64,000 nt of DNA from Brevibacterium ravenspurgense (GCF_001584615.1 NZ_LQQC01000008.1:62001-126000); one strand, 5' to 3'; shown: positions 17,419 to 26,158, counted from the stretch's first letter. Notes: generated by a model from the letters alone, not told the origin. Numbers and translations are program-made.

Positions 17419-18636
17419 ATGGATCCTCAGACTGCCGCTGCCCTGCTCAACCCGGATGTGCTGGCTGTTCTCGACTCAATTGAGTACAGCCGCGCCGAGG
17501 AAATGCAGACGCAGCAGAGGCTGCGCAAGCAAGGGCTGGCACCGGAGGTTGCGGCGGCCGTTATGACTCAGGCGCAGCTGCGGGTTGAGGCGCGTGCCAA
17601 GTTCGGGCCGTTTGCCGATTCGATGCTGTTCACCCGCGACGGGCTGGGACAGGCCACCCGATTGCCGGTTGCTGCGATGCACGCCAAGCGGATGCACCGG
17701 GGTGGGCCTGGGCTGATTGCGGACCTCGGCTGCGGGATCGGGGCGGATGCTCTGGCTTTTGCCGGTGTGGGTGAGGCGTCCGTGTATGCGTGTGATGCTG
17801 ACGAGGTCACCGCCGCGCTTGCCGCATACAACCTGCGGCCGTTTGATGCGGTTGCCGAACACGCCCGCGCGGAGGATTTCGATCTTGCTCGCGCTGATGC
17901 GCTGTGGTTGGATCCGGCGCGGCGCAGGGGGACGAACGCTGATGGTTCCGCGTTCCGTCTATCTGATCCGGAGGCTTTTTCGCCGAGTCTGTCCTGGGCG
18001 TTTGCGGCTGCCCGGCGCGTGCCGAGTGTCGGCGTCAAACTCGGTCCCGCTTTGGATCACGATCTTGTGCCGGACGGTTGGGAGGCGCAGTGGGCCTCGC
18101 ACCGGGGCGATGTTGTTGAGGTTGCGCTGTTCCACGGCCGCGCTCAGGAACGTGAGGGACGAGCTGCCCTCATCATGGGTGACGAAGGCTCTCTGACGGT
18201 GACGGAAGCTGATCTGCCAGCGGACGAGGTGCCGGTCGCCGGCGTCGGCAACTACCTGTTTGAGCCGGACGGGGCTGTTATTCGGTCCGGCCTGGTGCAG
18301 GCTCTGTGCGGTCCGCTGGGTGCGCACAGGATTCATGAGTCGATTGCGTATCTGTCCGGCGATCGTCCTGCTGAAGGACCTGTTGCCCAGGCGGTTTCGC
18401 AGTACCGAGTGGAGGATGTTCTGCCCGCCGGGATCAAAGCCGTGCGGGGTGCACTGGCGGATCGCGGGATCAATCAGGTGGTCATCAAGAAGCGCGGCAT
18501 GGACATTGACCCTGCCCAAGTCCGCCGCCAGCTGAAGCTGAGGCCGGCTAAGAAAGGTCAGCCGGCCAAGTCTGCTGTTGTCATCTTCACCCGAGCCGGT
18601 ACGCAGCGCTGCGCCATCCTCGCCCACGAAGACTGA
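17419..18636 (+). CDS. Class I SAM-dependent methyltransferase with C-terminal THUMP-like domain
   Basis: 405-residue protein widespread in actinobacteria. The SAM-binding motif I is DLGCGIGADALAFAG (about residues 97-111), the acidic end of strand 2 is VYACDADEVTAAL, and the post-II/catalytic position carries LDPARRR instead of NPPY. The C-terminal third (VLPAGIKAVRGALADRGINQVVIKKRGMDIDPAQVRRQLKLRP) matches the THUMP-like domain of these proteins, which suggests RNA binding. The start is ATG at 17419; the longer frame upstream lies antisense to rsmA. The true substrate is not established. It shares a palindromic promoter with rsmA, and the repeat array begins 13 nt after its stop. Confidence 0.85.
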   Translation: MDPQTAAALLNPDVLAVLDSIEYSRAEEMQTQQRLRKQGLAPEVAAAVMTQAQLRVEARAKFGPFADSMLFTRDGLGQATRLPVAAMHAKRMHRGGPGLIADLGCGIGADALAFAGVGEASVYACDADEVTAALAAYNLRPFDAVAEHARAEDFDLARADALWLDPARRRGTNADGSAFRLSDPEAFSPSLSWAFAAARRVPSVGVKLGPALDHDLVPDGWEAQWASHRGDVVEVALFHGRAQEREGRAALIMGDEGSLTVTEADLPADEVPVAGVGNYLFEPDGAVIRSGLVQALCGPLGAHRIHESIAYLSGDRPAEGPVAQAVSQYRVEDVLPAGIKAVRGALADRGINQVVIKKRGMDIDPAQVRRQLKLRPAKKGQPAKSAVVIFTRAGTQRCAILAHED

Positions 18637-18648
18637 GGTCGCCGGCGC

Positions 18649-18723
18649 AGATTTGCGCGCTAATGCAGACTCACGCGTTAATGCGCTGCAACACAGCGCA
18701 AAACTGCATTAAAGCGTGAATCT
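18649..18723. repeat. R1 repeat, copy 1
   Basis: Unit a (AGATTTGCGCGCTAATGCA, positions 1-19), unit b overlapping at position 19 (AGACTCACGCGTTAATGCG), a short inner hairpin TGCGCTG/CAGCGCA, and an inverted unit c at the end (on the opposite strand AGATTCACGCTTTAATGCA). It starts 13 nt after the methyltransferase stop codon. Confidence 0.88.
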
Positions 18724-18876
18724 AGACCGGCGGCAGGGCGAAAATGCGACGGCCACCGCAGCCCCACCCAACACAACCCCAACCAAACCAAACAGACGCG
18801 AAGACCGGCGCTCCACCTCGTCAGCAAGTGACGCAACGTTGCTGCGGGAAGCCGAGGCCGGCAGCCAGGCGACGCC

Positions 18877-18951
18877 AGATTTGCGCGGTAATGCAAACTT
18901 GCGCGCAAATGCGCTGCAACACAGCGCAAAACTGCATTAAAGCGTGAATCT
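18877..18951. repeat. R1 repeat, copy 2
   Basis: Identical to copy 1 over the last 38 bp. Differences lie in units a and b (GGTAATGCA; TTGCGCGCAAATGCG). Its 150-bp downstream flank matches that of copy 1. Confidence 0.88.
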
Positions 18952-19104
18952 AAGCCGGCGGCAGGGCGAAAATGCGACGGCCACCGCAGCCCCACCCAAC
19001 ACAACCCCAACCAAACCAAACAGACGCGAACACCGTAGCTCCACCTCGTCAGTCAGTAACGCACAACTGCTGCAGGAAGGCACCGCAACCAGCCAGACCA
19101 CGCC

Positions 19105-19179
19105 AGACTTACGCTTTAATGCAAACTCACGCGCAAATGCGCCGCAACAAAGCGCAAACCTGCATTAAAGCGTGAATCT
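19105..19179. repeat. R1 repeat, copy 3
   Basis: Unit a reads AGACTTACGCTTTAATGCA, closer to the inverted unit than in copies 1-2. The inverted unit c is unchanged. The downstream flank departs from copies 1-2 and carries CACGAGGTGGAGG. Confidence 0.87.
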
Positions 19180-19271
19180 GCGCCAGTTGGAGGAGCACGA
19201 GGTGGAGGGCCGGTCTGACTGGCAACTCCGGACCGGCTGCGGGAGGGTGTTGCAACCAACCAGACCAAGCC

Positions 19272-19346
19272 AGATTTGCGGGCTAGTGCAGATTCACGCG
19301 CTAATGCGCCACAACAACGCGCAAACCTGCATTAAAGCGTGAATCT
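19272..19346. repeat. R1 repeat, copy 4
   Basis: Unit b is AGATTCACGCGCTAATGCG, the best match to the consensus. The inner hairpin is degenerate (GCGCCACAACAACGCGC). Inverted unit c is intact. Confidence 0.87.
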
Positions 19347-19420
19347 AGGCCGGAGGCAGGGCACGAGGTGGAAGGCCGGGCTGACTGGCAACTCCGGGCC
19401 GGGGGTCTGCCTCGGCAGCC

Positions 19421-19495
19421 AGATTTGCGCGCTAATGCAAAGTCACGCGCTAATGCGCTGCAACAAAGCGTGACTCTGCATTAAACCGTGAATCT
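19421..19495. repeat. R1 repeat, copy 5
   Basis: Units a and b are intact; the inner right arm is changed (AAGCGTGACT) and unit c has one change (TTAAACCGTGA). It ends 16 nt before the stop codon of the GH3 gene, so the array fills the whole gap between two convergent genes. Confidence 0.87.
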
Positions 19496-19511
19496 AAGCC
19501 AGAGTCCGCGG

Positions 19512-21173
19512 CTAGCCGCACTTGGGTGGTTTTACGCCTGAAACCTTGATCGGCATCTGCGCGGATGCCTCAAGTTCGCCTGCCAGATAGTCGGCAACGG
19601 CGTTCATGGCGTATTCGGTGTCGGCGTACGTGACCAGCACGGTGTCCGCGTTTCCAGCAGCCGAAGCGACCTTCCACGGCCCACCCATACCGATAACAAC
19701 ATCCGCACCACCGGACGAACTTTCAGTTCCGTCAACCAACTTCACGCTCGTACCGCCACCGGCCTCAATGCCGTGTTCCGTCAAAGCTTTCTTCAGCGCC
19801 TCGGCAGCAGCCGGCGGGCCGGAAATCGACACGCTTTGTACCGGTTCGGCTGAACAGCTTCCGGCCAGAACGGTGAGGGATTCGCGGCCGACCTCGTTGA
19901 AAACATCGTCCGCCGGCTTCTGGCCGCCGGCCTCACCAGCGCCTTCGCCAGCACCGTCACCGCCGCCGTCACCGCCAGCGCCCTCACCGGAACCGGCCTC
20001 GCCAGCAGCCCGTTCCTGCCACAGACTCATGGCAACAACGCGCTCAGCCTTGGCTCGCATGTCCTTTTCAGACAGATCGCCTGAATCCACTGCCTTCTTC
20101 ACGGCCTGCACAGCAGCATCCAGATCAGGTGGCATGAGCGCGAGGTCCGCCCCGGCTTTCAGCGCTTCAACAGTCTCCTGACCTGCGGGAACACCCTTCG
20201 TAATGGCTCCCATGTTGAGCCCATCGGTCACCGCAACCCCATCAAAGCCAAGCTCATCCCGCAGCGCTTCATACACCTCAGGGTTGAGCGAAGCCGGTTT
20301 GTCACCGGCCCCGGCAACCCGCATGTGCCCCACCAAAACAGAAGGCACACCGGCTTCGATTGCCGCTTCGAACGGCTCCCATTCGGTGTGGCTGTATTCC
20401 TCAAGAGTCTTCTTCGATTCGGGCAGATCAACATGCGAATCAACTGTCAGCTGCCCGTGGCCCGGAAAGTGCTTGGCACTCGATCCAATACCAGCCGCCA
20501 GATACCCTTTGACGGCCGGTTCAACCGCACCGACAACAGTCTCCTGACTGCCGCCTGCCGCACGAACATTGACTGCTGGGTCCTTCTGCCCGACCGTGAC
20601 ATCAGCAACCGGCGCCCAGTTGATCGTGAATCCCAAATCAGCCAACTGCGCACCCTGTGCTTCCATCGCGTCCTGGGTCAGTTCAGCGTCTCCAGCCGCT
20701 CCGAAAGCCATAAGAGGCGGAAAGCTGTAAGCGGCAGATTTCAGCCTGGCCACCGGCCCGCCTTCCTGGTCAACGCTCAGCTGTACGGGCCACGCACGCT
20801 CCCCCGCGGCTTCCCGCAAAGCACCCGTGTAATCCTTCACGCCCTCGGGCCCAGCACCGTCCGGCAGGTTGTAGCCCATGACGATCACCCCGGCCAGGCT
20901 GTTCTTCTTGACCATCTGCCCGGCAACCGCAGGGTCCACACCGTCATACGTGCCCATGATCGTCGCGCCGACCAGCTGGTCGGCACTCATCTTCTGGACG
21001 ATCTCGCGGGCTTTCTGCCGGTCTTCTTCACTGACCCCTGACGAGGCGGAGGCTGTCTCTTCTGCCGTGCTCGGTTCCGCTGGGGTCGGCGAGGTGGGCT
21101 GGCCCTGCCCCGAACATCCTGCAAGAACCAGGACGCTTACGGTCAGTGCAGAAATGAATCTAAGCGCGCGCAT
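19512..21173 (-). CDS. Glycoside hydrolase family 3 lipoprotein (NagZ-like beta-N-acetylhexosaminidase)
   Basis: 553-residue exported lipoprotein. Signal peptide with lipobox VLVLAGC (Cys about 20), a Ser/Thr/Pro-rich linker, then a GH3 TIM barrel (about 50-390): SVDQEGGPVARL, KHFPGHG with the following DSHVDLP His/Asp dyad, and VAVTDGLNMGAI with the nucleophile Asp. Such enzymes remove GlcNAc from peptidoglycan fragments. After the barrel comes a Gly/Glu-rich low-complexity stretch (SGEGAGGDGGGDG...) and an extra domain of about 120 residues. Start is ATG at 21171-21173; no ribosome site, but TAGACT (21181-21186) lies 7 nt upstream. The barrel is convincing; the exact glycoside is inferred. 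Confidence 0.88.
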   Translation of the reverse strand: MRALRFISALTVSVLVLAGCSGQGQPTSPTPAEPSTAEETASASSGVSEEDRQKAREIVQKMSADQLVGATIMGTYDGVDPAVAGQMVKKNSLAGVIVMGYNLPDGAGPEGVKDYTGALREAAGERAWPVQLSVDQEGGPVARLKSAAYSFPPLMAFGAAGDAELTQDAMEAQGAQLADLGFTINWAPVADVTVGQKDPAVNVRAAGGSQETVVGAVEPAVKGYLAAGIGSSAKHFPGHGQLTVDSHVDLPESKKTLEEYSHTEWEPFEAAIEAGVPSVLVGHMRVAGAGDKPASLNPEVYEALRDELGFDGVAVTDGLNMGAITKGVPAGQETVEALKAGADLALMPPDLDAAVQAVKKAVDSGDLSEKDMRAKAERVVAMSLWQERAAGEAGSGEGAGGDGGGDGAGEGAGEAGGQKPADDVFNEVGRESLTVLAGSCSAEPVQSVSISGPPAAAEALKKALTEHGIEAGGGTSVKLVDGTESSSGGADVVIGMGGPWKVASAAGNADTVLVTYADTEYAMNAVADYLAGELEASAQMPIKVSGVKPPKCG

Positions 21174-21226
21174 CTGTGAGAGTCTAGTGGGACTGGCTGT
21201 TGTCCGTATGAACAAAGGATTGCCGT

Positions 21227-22057
21227 ATGTCGCTCATCACCGCCGATGCGCTCAAAGCCGCTCTTGCTGACGCAGATGCCGCAAGCCGTACCGTCATCCT
21301 CGACATCCGTTGGACCCTGCCGAAGCCCAACGGGGCTGACGACTACGCTGCAGGGCACATTCCCGGCGCCCAGTACGCCGACCTCGACACCCAGCTGTCG
21401 GGAACATCGGATGACCCCACTTTGGGCCGCCACCCGCTGCCGGCCCCAGCCGACCTGCAGGAGACCATCCGCGCGTGGGGCATCACTCCTGATTCCACTG
21501 TCGTTGTGTACGACGACAACAGCTCCTTAGGTGCCGCTCGCGGCTGGTGGATTCTGCGTTGGGCGGGCCTGCAGGATGTGCGCGTGCTCGATGGAGGGCT
21601 GAACGCTTGGAAGGCCGCCGGCGGTGAGCTTTCAACCGAAACCCCGCAGCCAGCACCGTCTGACATCACGATCACAACTGGGACGATGCCGACCGTCGAT
21701 GCCGACCAGGCTGCAGCGACAGCAGCACTGGGCACGCTCATCGACGCGCGTCCGTCGGCTCGCTTCCGCGGCGAAGATGACTCCATGGATCCGCGCGCAG
21801 GCCACATTCCCGGCGCTCTCAACCGCCCGGCCACCGAGAACTACCGCAACGGAGCACTGCTGCCGCAGGAGGAACTCGCAGCCCAGTTCGCGGATCTCGG
21901 CGCGGACAACGGTGCGGTGGTTGCCTACTGCGGTTCTGGCGTGACGGCGTGCAGCAACATCTTGGCGCTCGAGCAGATCGGGGTGCGGGCTTCCCTGTAC
22001 TCCCCCAGCTGGTCCGGGTGGTCGGCCGATGAATCCCGCCCAGTCGCCAAAGGCTGA
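21227..22057 (+). CDS. Thiosulfate/3-mercaptopyruvate sulfurtransferase (two rhodanese domains)
   Basis: 276-residue tandem-rhodanese protein. The inactive N-terminal domain has DYAAGHIPGAQYADLD and VVVYDDNSS; the catalytic C-terminal domain has RAGHIPGALNRP and the active-site loop YCGSGVTA with Cys at about residue 239. It moves sulfur from thiosulfate or 3-mercaptopyruvate to an acceptor such as cyanide or thiols. CGSGVTA is the loop type of 3-mercaptopyruvate-linked SseA proteins, but donor preference cannot be fixed from this. ATG start with AAGGA about 7 nt upstream; its start region is divergent from the GH3 gene. Confidence 0.92.
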   Translation: MSLITADALKAALADADAASRTVILDIRWTLPKPNGADDYAAGHIPGAQYADLDTQLSGTSDDPTLGRHPLPAPADLQETIRAWGITPDSTVVVYDDNSSLGAARGWWILRWAGLQDVRVLDGGLNAWKAAGGELSTETPQPAPSDITITTGTMPTVDADQAAATAALGTLIDARPSARFRGEDDSMDPRAGHIPGALNRPATENYRNGALLPQEELAAQFADLGADNGAVVAYCGSGVTACSNILALEQIGVRASLYSPSWSGWSADESRPVAKG

Positions 22058-22190
22058 AGGGCTGCCAATCCACCTGCTCTCCAAGCGCGCCAAAGGCTGG
22101 CGCTCACTTCACCAACCGCACGACAGGACAGCCTGTCCGCCCAGCGCACAGAAAACCAGCGTTACCTGCTGGTTAGATTAGGATGTCCGC

Positions 22191-23330
22191 ATGCTTTCTT
22201 TTGCCTCGTCCCCTCAGTCGACACTGGGAGCGGAATGGGAACTCGCGATAGTCGATGCCGAAGACTTCTCTTTGGCATCCCGCGCCCCTGAAATCCTCGA
22301 GGCGCTCAAAGCAGAGGGCACGGATCACCTCCAGGGCAAGATCGTGGGCGAAATGCTCACGAACACCGTCGAAATCGTCAGCGGGGTGCAGACTGACGTT
22401 GCCGGCATCACGGCTGATTTGAGCGAGTCTCTCGATTACCTGCGAAGCATCCTGGCACCTCGTGGGCTTGATGTTCTGTCCGCCGGAACCCACCCCTTCT
22501 CCCCCTGGTGGGAACAAGAAGTCACACCGGCCTACCGCTACGAAGAGCTGGTCAACCGCACCCAGTGGTGGGGCCGGCAGATGCTGATCTTCGGCGTGCA
22601 CACCCACGTGGGCATTGCCAATCGCGATCACGTCATGCCGATTGTCCGCGCTCTCATGGCCTATGTCCCGCATCTGGAGGCCGTCAGCGCATCCAGCCCC
22701 TACTGGGCCGGCCACGACACGCACTACGCCTCTAACCGCGCCATGCTCTTCCAGCAGCTGCCCACGGCCGGCCTGCCGTTCCAGCTGAAGAACTGGGACG
22801 AATACGAGGACTACATCGGCGACATGCTGCACACCGGCGTGGTCGATTCCATCAACGAAATCCGCTGGGACATCCGCCCGGCACCGGGTTGGGGAACCGT
22901 CGAGATCCGCGTGTGCGACGGCATCCCGACCATGGCGGAGCTGGCGGCCGTGACGGCCTTCGTGCAGTGCCTGGTTCACGACATGTCGCAGCGCCTGGAC
23001 CGCGGCGAAGAGCTCAACTTCATGCCGGACTGGTTCCACCGCGAAAACAAGTGGCGCTCAGCTCGCTACGGCATGGACACGATCATCATCGAAAACGCCG
23101 CCTGCGACGAACGTCTGGTCACGGACGTCATTGCTGACGAGGTGGAGCGACTGGCCCCGATCGCTGAGGAACTCGGGTGCTCGGCTGAGCTGGAATCGAT
23201 GCTGTCGTTCGCGCGTGTGGGAGCCTCCTACCAGCGGCAGAAGAAGGTATTTGAAGAAACCGGCCGTATGGAAGACGTTGCCGGTCTTCTGGTTGAGGAA
23301 ATGCGGGCCGGAAAACCGGCTGGCTGGTAG
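22191..23330 (+). CDS. Carboxylate-amine ligase, GCS2 family (YbdK/EgtA-like glutamate-cysteine ligase)
   Basis: 379-residue GCS2-type ligase. Typical features are LGAEWELAIVD near residue 12 (metal/Glu site), GTHPFSPWWEQ, FGVHTHVGIANRDHVMPIVRAL, SASSPYW and ASNRAMLFQQLPTAGLP, and EIRWDIRPAPGWGTVEIRVCDGIPTM. Members form gamma-glutamyl-cysteine or related amides by ATP-driven ligation. No thiol-pathway partner is adjacent, so the real substrate is open. Start ATG 22191; TAGGAT (22179-22184) precedes it by 6 nt, suggesting a leaderless transcript. Confidence 0.9.
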   Translation: MLSFASSPQSTLGAEWELAIVDAEDFSLASRAPEILEALKAEGTDHLQGKIVGEMLTNTVEIVSGVQTDVAGITADLSESLDYLRSILAPRGLDVLSAGTHPFSPWWEQEVTPAYRYEELVNRTQWWGRQMLIFGVHTHVGIANRDHVMPIVRALMAYVPHLEAVSASSPYWAGHDTHYASNRAMLFQQLPTAGLPFQLKNWDEYEDYIGDMLHTGVVDSINEIRWDIRPAPGWGTVEIRVCDGIPTMAELAAVTAFVQCLVHDMSQRLDRGEELNFMPDWFHRENKWRSARYGMDTIIIENAACDERLVTDVIADEVERLAPIAEELGCSAELESMLSFARVGASYQRQKKVFEETGRMEDVAGLLVEEMRAGKPAGW

Positions 23331-23387
23331 GCCCGCCGGTTGGCCGGTCAGTTTAGGCTGTGCCTGAAGCCGAACTGAACGTCAGCC

Positions 23388-23930
23388 TTACTCAGCGGCA
23401 TGCTGGCGCAGCACCTGCAGCAGCTCCGGCCATGCGGCGGCAAAGCCCGGATGAAGTTCGTAGTCGGCGACCGCGCCTAGCGGCACCCACCGCAATTCAA
23501 TGCTTTCGGCATCCGCTACGTGAGCCTCAAGCCTCTGCGTGACCTGCGTGATGACCGTCGTGTAGGCCCATCCGTCTTTGTCCACCCGGTACTCGCCGAT
23601 GACCGTTATGCCTTCGCCGTTTGGTCCGGGCACACCGGTTTCTTCCCAGCATTCGCGGATCGCACCCTGCTTAGGTGTTTCGCCTTCGTCGAGCGCACCG
23701 CCGGGGATTCCCCACGTGCCGCCCTGGGCTGACCACACGGCGCGGTGCTGCAGCAGAACTCCGCGGTCGGGGTCGTGGATGAGCAGACCGGCTGCGCCGA
23801 ACAGACCCCAGAAGCGTCCCTGCGGTGTTTCCACCCAGCCGTCACCGGTGCGGCGCTGCTGCCGCAGGTGTTCTTCCGGTGGGCGTGAGTCGCGAGCGCT
23901 GGCAGGACCTTCAGACGACAACCTGGTCAA
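23388..23930 (-). CDS. Nudix hydrolase
   Basis: About 180 residues. The Nudix box [24 protein letters not shown] (shown here in parts: G-x5-E-x7-REUxEExGU is complete) lies around residues 76-99, so Mg-dependent cleavage of a nucleoside diphosphate derivative is expected; the substrate is not predictable. Translation can begin at a TTG at 23928-23930, directly after GGAGG, or more likely at the TTG at 23919-23921, which has GGAGG 9 nt upstream. Either overlaps the end of tsaD, so it is the last gene of the glmS-to-tsaD operon. Confidence 0.88.
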   Translation of the reverse strand: MTRLSSEGPASARDSRPPEEHLRQQRRTGDGWVETPQGRFWGLFGAAGLLIHDPDRGVLLQHRAVWSAQGGTWGIPGGALDEGETPKQGAIRECWEETGVPGPNGEGITVIGEYRVDKDGWAYTTVITQVTQRLEAHVADAESIELRWVPLGAVADYELHPGFAAAWPELLQVLRQHAAE

Positions 23931-25023
23931 CCTCCAATGAACTTGTCACACCGAAATCCGGTGCTGAGGGCTGTTTTCCGCGGACGACCACGTGTGCACC
24001 GAGTGCTGCCATCATTGCCCCGTTGTCGGTACACAGGCTCAGCGGCGGGATGAGCAGGGAAATGCCCTCATCGGCACAGCGCCTACTCAGCTTGTCGCGC
24101 AGACGGCGGTTGGCGGCAACTCCCCCGCCCAGCAGCACCCGGTTGATGCCGGTGTCTTCGCAGGCCAGAAGGGTTTTGCGCACCAACACGTCGACCACGG
24201 CCTCTTCAAAGGACGCGGCGATGTCAGCCAGGCGCACGCGCTGGGATTCAGGCTTGGCCTTCTCGGCTTCAACAGCCCGCAGCGCCGCGGTCTTCAGACC
24301 GGAGAACGAAAACGCGTAACGACGTTCGGGGTCGCGCAGGTCTTTGGCCGTCATGAGTCCGCGCGGGAACTTCACAGCCGTCGGGTCACCCGGAACGCCG
24401 TCATCAAAACCACCCGCGGCGGCCTTTGAAATGTTCGGCCCACCCGGATAGTCAAGACCAAGCAGGCGGGCCGTCTTGTCGAAAGCCTCGCCCGCGGCAT
24501 CGTCGATTGTGGAGCCCAGAAGCTCAATCCCGTCCACCAGGTCGGTGATCTTGAGGATTTCCGTGTGCCCACCCGACACGAGCAGAGCGATAGTCGGCAG
24601 TTCAAGACCGGAGCCGGGCTCCGCCTCGTCAGAGGAAGTGTCCAAAGTTGCGGCAGCAACGTGACCGGCCAGGTGGTTCAGCCCGTACAGGGGTTTGCCG
24701 GTGGCAGCGGCGAGCCCCTTAGCCGCGCTGACCCCCACCATGAGCGCACCGGACAGACCGGGGCCCGCGGTGACGCACAGCGCGTCAATATCATCGAGTG
24801 TGACACCCGCGGTTTCCAGGGCCTGGGTGAGCGTCGGAGCGAATGCCTGCACGTGGGCGCGCGATGCGACTTCCGGCACCACCCCGCCGAAGCGCACGTG
24901 TTCGTCCATGGATGAGGCCACCGTGTTCGCCAACAGGGTGCTGCCGCGGACAATGCCGACCCCGGTTTCATCGCACGAGGTCTCAATGCCCAGGATGAGC
25001 GGCTCAGTCATCGTCGCCGTCAT
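23911..25023 (-). CDS. tsaD: tRNA N6-adenosine threonylcarbamoyltransferase
   Basis: 370-residue Kae1/TsaD protein, the catalytic subunit that transfers the threonylcarbamoyl group to A37 of ANN-decoding tRNAs. Motifs: [24 protein letters not shown] with the iron-binding HxxxH region nearby, [20 protein letters not shown] (second metal His pair), [10 protein letters not shown] and [15 protein letters not shown] at 25021-25023 is used here; an in-frame ATG four codons on (25009-25011, [12 protein letters not shown]) is equally plausible. It works with TsaB and TsaE, encoded upstream in the same operon. Confidence 0.96.
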   Translation of the reverse strand: MTATMTEPLILGIETSCDETGVGIVRGSTLLANTVASSMDEHVRFGGVVPEVASRAHVQAFAPTLTQALETAGVTLDDIDALCVTAGPGLSGALMVGVSAAKGLAAATGKPLYGLNHLAGHVAAATLDTSSDEAEPGSGLELPTIALLVSGGHTEILKITDLVDGIELLGSTIDDAAGEAFDKTARLLGLDYPGGPNISKAAAGGFDDGVPGDPTAVKFPRGLMTAKDLRDPERRYAFSFSGLKTAALRAVEAEKAKPESQRVRLADIAASFEEAVVDVLVRKTLLACEDTGINRVLLGGGVAANRRLRDKLSRRCADEGISLLIPPLSLCTDNGAMMAALGAHVVVRGKQPSAPDFGVTSSLEVDQVVV

Positions 25024-25672
25024 CGCCTTCCGGAGCCTGCGCGGAGCCGGTCTGCACGGTTTCGGCGCCGAATTCGTCGACTGCCAGCTGGGTGTAGCGG
25101 GCGTAGAGTGCGGCTTCGCTTTCGGATCCGGTGAGATCGGCGGCAGCGAAAGTGCCGGCCAACAGGCGCAGGTGCGTATCCCACACCGGGCCGACCTGCG
25201 GAATGAGCTGGGCGGCTTCTTCGTCAGATGCGTAGGTGTGGGCGGCTGTCACGGTCACGCTGGGGTGATCGCTTGACTGTGCGCCGGCCTGGCCGGGTGC
25301 AGCTTCTGACAGGCGCAGGCTGATGCGGCCAAGCCCGCCGAGTTCCACCAGCACGTGGTCGTCTTCGACGCAGGACAGCACGTGGGCCGTCAAGGGGCTT
25401 CCCTCAAAGTCGAACTCGATTGCGCTGACATCCGAGGCGCCGCCGGCTTCCGCGCCGTCGCTCACCTCCGCGGCACCACTGGCTTCCGAGGTGCCCTCAC
25501 CCTGATCAGCGTCGTCGTCTTGGACTGGGTGGAAGGGGGCGAACCACAGCGCACATTCCATAGGACTGGTGATGCGCTTCCACACGGTGTGGAGGTCGGC
25601 GCTGATAGCTGTTTCGAGCACAAGGTCTGTGCCGTCTTCCCACTGTGTGATGGATGCCGAAATCATGCTCAC
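25004..25672 (-). CDS. SRPBCC (START/AHSA1-like) protein with low-complexity insert
   Basis: 222 residues. The N-terminal part ([32 protein letters not shown]) and C-terminal helix ([16 protein letters not shown]) match SRPBCC-fold proteins, which enclose hydrophobic ligands or act as chaperone cofactors. Residues about 54-82 are an acidic Ser/Gly/Ala insert ([22 protein letters not shown]) that contains a CGAGGTGCC motif, and the tail is acidic (EGDDGDDD). The GTG start at 25670-25672 overlaps the rimI stop as GTGA, and the end overlaps tsaD, so it is embedded in the tsa operon. Its function is unknown; position suggests a link with RimI or TsaD. Confidence 0.8.
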   Translation of the reverse strand: MSMISASITQWEDGTDLVLETAISADLHTVWKRITSPMECALWFAPFHPVQDDDADQGEGTSEASGAAEVSDGAEAGGASDVSAIEFDFEGSPLTAHVLSCVEDDHVLVELGGLGRISLRLSEAAPGQAGAQSSDHPSVTVTAAHTYASDEEAAQLIPQVGPVWDTHLRLLAGTFAAADLTGSESEAALYARYTQLAVDEFGAETVQTGSAQAPEGDDGDDD

Positions 25673-26115
25673 AAGCCTAGCAACGACGCCCGCATAACCA
25701 GCGCGTCAGCGCCCGTGTAATAGCCGGGCCGGGTGTGCAGCACAGTGAAGCCGAACGCCTCGTACAGGCCCAGAGCGGCAGTGTTGTCACTGCGGACGTC
25801 GAGGTACACCGCTTCGACCCCACGGGTGCGGGCAGTATCCAGGAGGGATTCCAGGAGGAGGCGGCCGGCACCTCGGCCGCGGATGTTCGGGTGGGTGGCG
25901 ATTGTGAGGATCTCAGCCTCTTTGCCGCTGATGCTCAGGCCGGCGAAACCGGCCAGGCCCTGCTGCGTGTGGGCCGCGATGAGGAACACCGTTGGGCTTG
26001 CCGCCTGCGTCCAGAAGAAGTCTTCGCTCCAGGCGTCCGGGCCGAAGATTTCGCGGTCCATTGCGGCGGCGGTGGGAATGTCCCACCACTGCAGCGGGCT
26101 CAGTGTGACGGTCAT
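25669..26115 (-). CDS. rimI: Ribosomal-protein-alanine N-acetyltransferase (GNAT)
   Basis: 148-residue GNAT enzyme. Motif A, ILTIATHPNIRGRGAGRLLLESLL (acetyl-CoA pyrophosphate loop RGRGAG), is at about residues 70-93; motif B is VYLDVRSDNTAALGLYEAFGF, followed by RPGYYTGADALVM, which is characteristic of RimI. RimI acetylates the N-terminal alanine of S18 in E. coli. It sits between tsaB and tsaD, as in many actinobacteria. The start is ATG at 26113-26115; the longer frame upstream runs antisense-like through tsaB and is not credible. Confidence 0.92.
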   Translation of the reverse strand: MTVTLSPLQWWDIPTAAAMDREIFGPDAWSEDFFWTQAASPTVFLIAAHTQQGLAGFAGLSISGKEAEILTIATHPNIRGRGAGRLLLESLLDTARTRGVEAVYLDVRSDNTAALGLYEAFGFTVLHTRPGYYTGADALVMRASLLGL

Positions 26116-26158
26116 AGCTGCTGGGCGTTTGCGTGTTGGCCGGTCAGGTGCGGTGCGG

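Larger units (their letters stand above)
18649..19495. repeat. Array of five 75-bp structured repeats (family R1)
   Basis: The region between the methyltransferase and GH3 genes (18637-19511) has no credible gene. It holds five elements, each exactly 75 bp, starting at 18649, 18877, 19105, 19272 and 19421. Start-to-start distances are 228, 228, 167 and 149 bp. Copies 1 and 2 share nearly identical 150-bp downstream flanks, so that part is a recent tandem duplication; flanks of copies 3-5 are shorter and diverged. Each element has three iteron-like units, two direct and one inverted, and can fold as a long hairpin. Frames across the array are repeats of each other, not genes. Confidence 0.9.

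Noticed and set aside
18678-19175. Open frames of 60-113 codons across the R1 array
   Set aside because: They repeat each other at 228-bp distance, have no ribosome sites, and follow the DNA repeat in several frames and both strands.
18649-19495. CRISPR array
   Set aside because: Repeats are 75 bp with unequal, partly duplicated spacers of 74-153 bp, and no cas gene is near.
18649-19495. Plasmid-type iteron origin
   Set aside because: Iteron-like units are present, but there is no rep gene and the flanks are ordinary chromosomal genes.
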